Below, in pieces: positions 1-3,651 of a DNA stretch of 6,108 nt (the first letter of the stretch is position 1; every line of letters begins with the position of its first letter). Below the pieces are notes generated by a model. That model made no database searches. It had not been told where the DNA came from and was given only the letters and a program-made list of their open reading frames with translations. The position numbers were made by a program, and so were the translations under genes. Source of the DNA: Thermoplasmata archaeon (GTDB lineage Archaea > Thermoplasmatota > Thermoplasmata > UBA10834); NCBI GenBank assembly GCA_025457845.1, contig JALOTO010000154.1, positions 1-6,108 on the forward strand, in the 5' to 3' direction.

Positions 1-584
1 CCGAGGCGCGTCCTCAGGTGCTCGAGGTCGCCGAGGAACTTGTCCGAAGGCAGGGGCGTGCTCACGAGCCTCCCGACGGTCGCCCTCGCGACCCTGATGA
101 CGTTCTTGACCATGCCGAAGAGGTGGTCGAAGTACCAGTTCGCGATGTCGGGGAACGCGAGCAGCCTCAGCGTGTCGGCCGTGGGGGCCGTGTCCATGAC
201 GACCACGTCGTACTTCCCGCTCCTCTGGAACTCCTCGACGTAGAACAGCGCGGACATGAGCTCCATTCCCGGGAAGACGGCCATCTCCTTCGCCGTCACC
301 CCGTCCATCCCCTGCGAGGCGAGGAAGTCGGAGAAGTACCTCTGGATCTCCTTCCACCGCGTCTCGAGCTCGAGCTGTATGTCGATCTCGAGGCCGTCGA
401 GGTCCTTCGAGAGGTTCTCTATCGTCCCCGAGAGCTGCATCTGGAAGGAGTCGGCGAGGCTGTGGGCGGCGTCGGTGCTTATGACGATGGTCCTGTGGCC
501 GAGCGATGCGGACCTCAGCGCGGTAGCGGCGGCCACCGAGGTCTTGCCCACTCCGCCCTTGCCCGTGTATATGATTACCCTCAA
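1..584 (-). CDS. ArsA/Get3-family ATPase, N-terminal part (runs off left edge)
   Basis: This is the N-terminal 194 residues of a P-loop ATPase of the ArsA/Get3 (TRC40) branch of the MinD/ParA superfamily; the C-terminal part lies outside the window. Get3 proteins are dimeric cytosolic ATPases that carry tail-anchored membrane proteins, and ArsA energises arsenite efflux. Visible motifs are a deviant Walker A, TGKGGVGKT, at residues 7-15 with signature Lys9; the switch I motif STDAAHSLAD at 36-45, where Asp38 matches the catalytic Asp of Get3; and the switch II motif DTAPTADTLRLL from 131. Switch I has Ala where many members have Pro (STDPAH). The start is TTG at 582-584, giving MRVIIYTGKGG, chosen because an AGGTGA Shine-Dalgarno lies 7 bases upstream and family members start just before the P-loop. 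A TTG at 609-611 is in frame but lacks that support. A Get3-like chaperone role is more likely than arsenite export because no ars genes are visible, but the missing half would decide. The gene lies 45 bases after the tRNA. Confidence 0.93.
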   Translation of the reverse strand, partial: MRVIIYTGKGGVGKTSVAAATALRSASLGHRTIVISTDAAHSLADSFQMQLSGTIENLSKDLDGLEIDIQLELETRWKEIQRYFSDFLASQGMDGVTAKEMAVFPGMELMSALFYVEEFQRSGKYDVVVMDTAPTADTLRLLAFPDIANWYFDHLFGMVKNVIRVARATVGRLVSTPLPSDKFLGDLEHLRTRL

Positions 585-591
585 AACGGTG

Positions 592-597
592 TCACCT
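592..597 (-). promoter_or_regulatory. Shine-Dalgarno site for the ArsA/Get3 gene
   Basis: On the minus strand AGGTGA sits 7 bases before the TTG at 582-584. All six bases match the complement of the archaeal 16S 3' end. This site is what fixes the unusual TTG start. Confidence 0.7.
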
Positions 598-629
598 GGC
601 GCAGACGGCAACGTCCTGTCCAGCAATAA

Positions 630-737
630 TGGTGTCGGGGACGGGATTTGAACCCGCGACCTCCGGATTGCCCTGGAGCATCTGGTCAGGAAAACTCCCT
701 ATGAGTCCGACGCTCCACCAGTCTGAGCCACCCCGAC
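630..737 (-). tRNA. tRNA-Met (anticodon CAT), intron-containing, probably elongator
   Basis: A complete cloverleaf reads on the minus strand. The acceptor stem GTCGGGG (737-731) pairs perfectly with CCCCGAC (640-634). The D stem is GCTC/GAGC with GG in the loop. The anticodon stem TCGGA (710-706) pairs with TCCGG (667-663) with one T-G wobble. The variable loop is 5 bases and the T arm is GCGGG-TTCAAAT-CCCGT. The discriminator is A (633) and CCA is encoded at 632-630. The spliced loop is CTCATAA with anticodon CAT at 703-701. Initiator tRNAs carry three G-C pairs at the base of the anticodon stem; these are absent, so this is elongator Met or, less likely, the Ile2 tRNA that is modified at C34. 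Elongator Met is favoured because this tRNA often has a 37/38 intron in archaea. The gene begins 27 bases after the eS1 stop with no evident promoter of its own. Confidence 0.95.
669..699 (-). other. 31-nt archaeal tRNA intron (position 37/38) with bulge-helix-bulge motif
   Basis: The intron lies between A37 (700) and A38 (668). Its first bases after the cut, GGAG (698-695), pair with CTCC (678-675) to form the intron-side helix. The 5' bulge is TA|G. The 3' bulge is CA|A. The central helix would pair loop bases 32-35 (CTCA, 705-702) with AGGG (674-671): C-G, T-G wobble, C-G and one A/A mismatch. This matches the geometry cut by archaeal tRNA splicing endonuclease, but with an imperfect central helix. 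Removing it restores a 7-base anticodon loop, which is the main reason for placing it here. Confidence 0.85.
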
Positions 738-764
738 ATTGTTGGCACGCGCGCCTGCGCGGGG

Positions 765-1529
765 CTACTGCTGAGGCGCGTCCCCGCCCTCTGGGGCGGG
801 CGTCTCAGCGGCCGGCGCGGGCGCCTGCTCGGGCGCCGCAGGCGCGACTGCGGGTGCGGCCTCCGCCTCGGGGGCCTGCTCCGCCGCCGGTGGTTCCTGC
901 GGGGCGACTATGGGGGCCTCTCCGGGCTCCGGGGGCCTGCCCACCTCGAGCACTTCGCTCCTGCGGATCTCGATGCGCTTGATAGGCACTATGATCTTCG
1001 AGGCGTCGGAGACGGCCCTCGAGAGCTCGCCCATGATGAGCAGGCGTACGAACTCGCCGATGGTTACGGTGGATGCGACCCTCGCGGTCTCGGAGACCAT
1101 TATGTTCCTTATCGCGGTCTCCTGGGAGGCCTGTATCCTCTGCTCGGACACCGCCATGGGCTTGACCCTGACCTTCCATCCGTCCTTGGTCGTCACGTCG
1201 ACGACCGCGTCGGTCTTGGTCCTCTTCCTGCGGGTCAGCCTCCTGACGTAGTCGCTGGTCAGGTCATGGCCGGCGAACACCGTGAAGGCGTCCAGCCCGC
1301 GGACGTCGGTGACCCTGAACTTGATCTTGATGTGCATCTTGGAGAAGTCGCCAGTGAGGTCCTGGACCGTCGCCTCGGTGAGCCTGCCCATGACGTTCTC
1401 GGGCACGTCGCCGGGCGTGTCACCCAGCTGCATCTTGCTGAACATGTCGGGGGCGTATATCTTGTACCACTGCTTCGCCCTCCACTTGTCCTTGACCTTC
1501 TTGGCCGCAGCCCTCGTCTTCTGAGCCAT
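765..1529 (-). CDS. rps3ae: 30S ribosomal protein eS1 (S3Ae) with long Ala/Pro/Glu-rich tail
   Basis: This is small-subunit ribosomal protein eS1 (older name S3Ae), shared by archaea and eukaryotes, which sits on the 30S platform near the mRNA exit. The 254-residue protein has a basic N-terminus, then the conserved run KDKWRAKQWYKIYAP at 13-27, DLTGDFSKMHIKIKFRV around 57-73, and DAVVDVTTKDGWKVRVK around 107-123. The globular eS1 domain ends near residue 197. Beyond it lie about 55 residues of low-complexity Ala, Pro and Glu with a few Gly and Gln, so the protein is longer than archaeal eS1 proteins of roughly 200-225 residues. The ATG at 1527-1529 is supported by AGAGGT 5 bases upstream and by the family N-terminus. 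The gene has its own TATA-like box and is followed 27 bases later by tRNA-Met. The gene symbol is the name used for the family in archaea. Confidence 0.97.
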   Translation of the reverse strand: MAQKTRAAAKKVKDKWRAKQWYKIYAPDMFSKMQLGDTPGDVPENVMGRLTEATVQDLTGDFSKMHIKIKFRVTDVRGLDAFTVFAGHDLTSDYVRRLTRRKRTKTDAVVDVTTKDGWKVRVKPMAVSEQRIQASQETAIRNIMVSETARVASTVTIGEFVRLLIMGELSRAVSDASKIIVPIKRIEIRRSEVLEVGRPPEPGEAPIVAPQEPPAAEQAPEAEAAPAVAPAAPEQAPAPAAETPAPEGGDAPQQ

Positions 1530-1534
1530 CTGAT

Positions 1535-1540
1535 ACCTCT
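1535..1540 (-). promoter_or_regulatory. Shine-Dalgarno site for eS1
   Basis: AGAGGT on the minus strand lies 5 bases before the eS1 ATG and supports that start and a leadered transcript. Confidence 0.65.
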
Positions 1541-1577
1541 GTGCAGTCGATTGAGCAGGCGAGATAATGAGTCACTG

Positions 1578-1590
1578 TATTAAAAGCTTG
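1578..1590 (-). promoter_or_regulatory. Probable archaeal promoter (BRE/TATA box) for eS1
   Basis: The minus strand reads CAAGC then TTTTAATA (1585-1578), the only clear A/T-rich box in the 113-base gap between the DppC gene and eS1. It lies about 50 bases before the ATG, so initiation about 25 bases downstream of the box would leave a leader of roughly 25 bases containing the Shine-Dalgarno site. This suggests that eS1, and possibly the tRNA and ArsA/Get3 genes after it, are transcribed independently of the transporter operon. No transcription data can be seen here. Confidence 0.55.
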
Positions 1591-1642
1591 CCGTGACGGA
1601 AAGAGGGGGTTTGAGGGGTTTCGAGGGCTCCTGGCCCGCCGT
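1591..1642 (-). other. Intergenic end of transporter operon; no convincing terminator
   Basis: This is the 3' flank of the DppC gene. On the transcript strand a 4-bp hairpin (GGGC/GCCC, 1637-1625) is followed by C-rich repeats and only a weak CTCTTTCC tract. Archaeal terminators are usually T-rich, so the termination site is uncertain. On the plus strand the same bases form three degenerate GAGGG(GG)TTT units at 1603-1627. Confidence 0.35.
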
Positions 1643-2581
1643 CTAGCGCTTCCTGAGCTTCGGGTTCAGGACCTCGTCCATCGCGTATCCTATGAACGTG
1701 AACCCGAGCACGACGACGACGATGCAGAGGCCGGGCATCACTATGAACAGATACGGTCCGGCGAGAGCGACGCTCGAGTTGTAGGCGTCTTCCAGGACCC
1801 TACCCCAGGTCTCCACGTCCTGCGGCCCCAGGCCGAGGAAGCTGAGCGTGCTCTCGGACAGGATTGAGATGGCGATGGTCAGGATGGCGTTGGCGAATAT
1901 GAGCGGCACGACGTTGGGGAAGATGTGCTTCTTGATTATGTGCCATTCCCCGGAGCCGATTGCCTTCGCCCTCTCGATGAACTGCCTTGACTTGATGGAG
2001 AGCACCTGTGCCCTGACTATCCTCGCGGTGGTGGACCATCCGGTCACGCCGATGACTATGATGACCGAGTTGAGATTCTGCGCACCCCATATCGAAGCTA
2101 TCACTATCATCAGGACGAGCCACGGGATTGACAGGAAGACATCGTTGATGCGCATGATGACCTCGTCCCTCCAGCCACCCCAGTAGCCGGATGCTAGTCC
2201 CACCACGGTCCCTATGCCCATCGATATGGCCATGGCTGTGAACCCGACGAAGAGAGATGCCTTGGTGCCGTGTGCGGTTCTCGTCAGGACGTCCCTGCCC
2301 AGCTGGTCGGTCCCGAAGGGGTGCTCCCAGGTAGAGTCGTCCAGGATAGCAGTGGTGACTTCCGTCGGGTCGTAGGGCATGAACAGCTCGGAATAGACCA
2401 CAACGAAGAGGAAGAACGCCAGGATCGCTATTCCGATCTTCCCCATCCACGTCTTGATGAACAGGTCGGTGGTCCGTCCCATGTTCCTGGCCCCGAGGCC
2501 GAGCTTGTCAGCCAGTATGGGGTTGAATCCAAAGAGCTTGCGTGTCCCTGACTCGAATGCCGTCTCGAATCTCATGTGCAT
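1643..2581 (-). CDS. Peptide/nickel-type ABC transporter permease, DppC-like
   Basis: This is the second inner-membrane permease of a Dpp/Opp-family importer (BPD_transp_1 fold), 312 residues. It forms the translocation channel together with the DppB-like protein encoded just upstream. Visible signs are a cytoplasmic N-terminus with a first membrane helix around 47-67; the DppC-subfamily motif HPFGTDQLGRDVLTR at 87-101; about five further helices (near 108-133, 144-166, 170-190, 222-247 and 275-300); and the cytoplasmic EAA loop around 199-222 (ERAKAIGSGEWHIIKKHIFP) that contacts the ATPase. The end LNPKLRKR is typical of the subfamily. Two ATGs, two codons apart, compete: at 2581 the GGGGAGG site is only 3 bases away, while at 2575 it is 9, so the second ATG may be the real start. 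The longer form is listed. The transported substrate cannot be read from the permease; oligopeptides are the usual one, with nickel or sugars as alternatives. Confidence 0.96.
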   Translation of the reverse strand: MHMRFETAFESGTRKLFGFNPILADKLGLGARNMGRTTDLFIKTWMGKIGIAILAFFLFVVVYSELFMPYDPTEVTTAILDDSTWEHPFGTDQLGRDVLTRTAHGTKASLFVGFTAMAISMGIGTVVGLASGYWGGWRDEVIMRINDVFLSIPWLVLMIVIASIWGAQNLNSVIIVIGVTGWSTTARIVRAQVLSIKSRQFIERAKAIGSGEWHIIKKHIFPNVVPLIFANAILTIAISILSESTLSFLGLGPQDVETWGRVLEDAYNSSVALAGPYLFIVMPGLCIVVVVLGFTFIGYAMDEVLNPKLRKR

Positions 2582-2584
2582 CGT

Positions 2585-2591
2585 CCTCCCC
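2585..2591 (-). promoter_or_regulatory. Shine-Dalgarno site for the DppC-like gene
   Basis: GGGGAGG on the minus strand overlaps the last base of the DppB stop codon. It lies 3 bases before the ATG at 2581 and 9 bases before the ATG at 2575, so spacing favours the second. The overlap points to coupled translation of the two permeases. Confidence 0.65.
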
Positions 2592-3637
2592 TATGTTATC
2601 GAGACCCTCGGATCCAGCTTGACGAGTACCAGGTCGGCCACAAGGTTGGCGATCACGACCGCCACACCGCCGATGAAGAATATGAACTGCAGTATGGGGT
2701 AATCCTGCTTGTCTATTGCTTGGATCGTCATGTAGCCTATCCCCTTGTAGCTGAACACAACTTCGATCTGGAACGCGCCTCCGAGTATGAACGCCGCGTC
2801 CATCGCTAGCGTGGTCACGACCGGCAGGCGTGCGTTCGGCGTCGCGTGCCTCTTCATCACCTGCTTCTCGGTCAGCCCCTTCGCGTAGGCCGTCACGATG
2901 TACTCCTCTGTCAGCACATCGATGAGCGAGTTCCTCTGGATCAGGACTATCCCTGCGATGGAACCGATTGTCAGAGTGGCGACCGGGAGCACCAGATGCA
3001 TTCCGATGTCCCAGACTTTCTCAAGCGTGAGAGGCCACGGCTGGGTTCCCGCCGTGAGGTACCCTCCGGCGGGGAAGATGCTGAATATGCTGACGAACAG
3101 GACCATCAGGAGGATGCCGAACCAGAAGATCGGCATGCCATAGAAGAACAGCCCGAAGCCCGTGATGGCTATGTCCGCGGGCTTCCCCCTGCGGTGGGCC
3201 GCGATCTTCCCGAGGACGATTCCGATCACGAAGGTGAGGGCAGACGATACCCCTAAAAGAAGTAGAGTCCACACTATGGCATTCCCCATGACCTCTATCA
3301 CGGGGTCTTCATACATGTACGAAGTCCCCCAATTGCCTGTGAATGTCATGACGAAGTACTTGTAGAACTGCTCCGGATATGTGTCGTTCAGCCCCATCAT
3401 CTCGACGTTGTTCCAGTAAGCCGCGTCCGTCGTTGTGGGCGTTCTCGGGGTCATCAGCTTGGCGGGATCGCCGGGCATGACCCTGAAGAGCATGAAGTTT
3501 ACGACCATGATCAGGACGATCGTGATGAACGCGTTGAACAGCCTCTTCCCTAGCACTCGTCTGAAACTGGCCAAGATTGCACCGTCCGGTTGGTGTGTCT
3601 GATTCGACGACTTTGATGAAGGGGTTTGAGTCCTCAT
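2591..3637 (-). CDS. Peptide/nickel-type ABC transporter permease, DppB-like
   Basis: This is the first permease of the importer, 348 residues. After a polar N-terminal stretch of about 30 residues comes the first membrane helix (about 34-53), directly followed by the DppB hallmark FRVMPGDPAKL at 51-61. A large external loop (about 55-117) follows, then helices near 118-145, 156-186, 211-233, 273-293 and 315-338. The EAA loop lies at about 244-270 (EEYIVTAYAKGLTEKQVMKR), with the conserved Gly at 254. The later run FSYKGIGYMTIQAIDKQDYP around 295-314 is also typical of DppB proteins. The ATG at 3637 is preceded by AGGTG 4 bases away. The gene starts 14 bases after the binding-protein stop and ends 9 bases before the DppC-like start, so the three form one operon. 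The N-terminal extension is Ser/Thr/Gln-rich and slightly longer than in many DppB proteins; a later start cannot be fully excluded. Confidence 0.96.
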   Translation of the reverse strand: MRTQTPSSKSSNQTHQPDGAILASFRRVLGKRLFNAFITIVLIMVVNFMLFRVMPGDPAKLMTPRTPTTTDAAYWNNVEMMGLNDTYPEQFYKYFVMTFTGNWGTSYMYEDPVIEVMGNAIVWTLLLLGVSSALTFVIGIVLGKIAAHRRGKPADIAITGFGLFFYGMPIFWFGILLMVLFVSIFSIFPAGGYLTAGTQPWPLTLEKVWDIGMHLVLPVATLTIGSIAGIVLIQRNSLIDVLTEEYIVTAYAKGLTEKQVMKRHATPNARLPVVTTLAMDAAFILGGAFQIEVVFSYKGIGYMTIQAIDKQDYPILQFIFFIGGVAVVIANLVADLVLVKLDPRVSIT

Positions 3638-3641
3638 TCCG

Positions 3642-3646
3642 CACCT
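3642..3646 (-). promoter_or_regulatory. Shine-Dalgarno site for the DppB-like gene
   Basis: AGGTG on the minus strand lies 4 bases before the ATG at 3635-3637, in the 14-base gap after the binding-protein stop codon. Confidence 0.55.
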
Positions 3647-3651
3647 TCAGG

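Noticed and set aside
18..651. Plus-strand ORFs of 203, 131 and 67 residues
   Set aside because: They lie opposite the ArsA/Get3 gene, whose minus-strand reading has a full set of conserved motifs. The plus readings show no recognisable domain and are a by-product of GC-rich codons.
661..737. Reading the tRNA as a class II tRNA (Leu/Ser) with a long variable arm
   Set aside because: The extra 31 bases fall within the anticodon loop, not after the anticodon stem. The variable loop is only 5 bases, and removing the insert gives a perfect CTCATAA loop.
748..761. 5-bp GC hairpin (CGCGC/GCGCG, 4-base loop) between eS1 and the tRNA
   Set aside because: It has no T tract on the transcript side and could occur by chance in such GC-rich DNA; not called as a terminator or regulatory element.
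629..982. Plus-strand ORF starting MVSGTGFEPATSGLP
   Set aside because: It is the antisense reading of the tRNA T arm and of the eS1 tail. The GFEPAT-type string is a well-known false protein produced by translating the reverse strand of tRNA genes.
1625..1637. Small hairpin GGGC/GCCC after the DppC stop
   Set aside because: It has only four pairs and is followed by C-rich sequence, so it does not support a terminator call.
765..2450. Minus-strand ORFs in alternate frames inside eS1 (805-1179) and the DppC gene (1800-2450)
   Set aside because: They are frame-shifted readings of genes with clear family matches, with Arg/Pro/His-rich low-information sequences.
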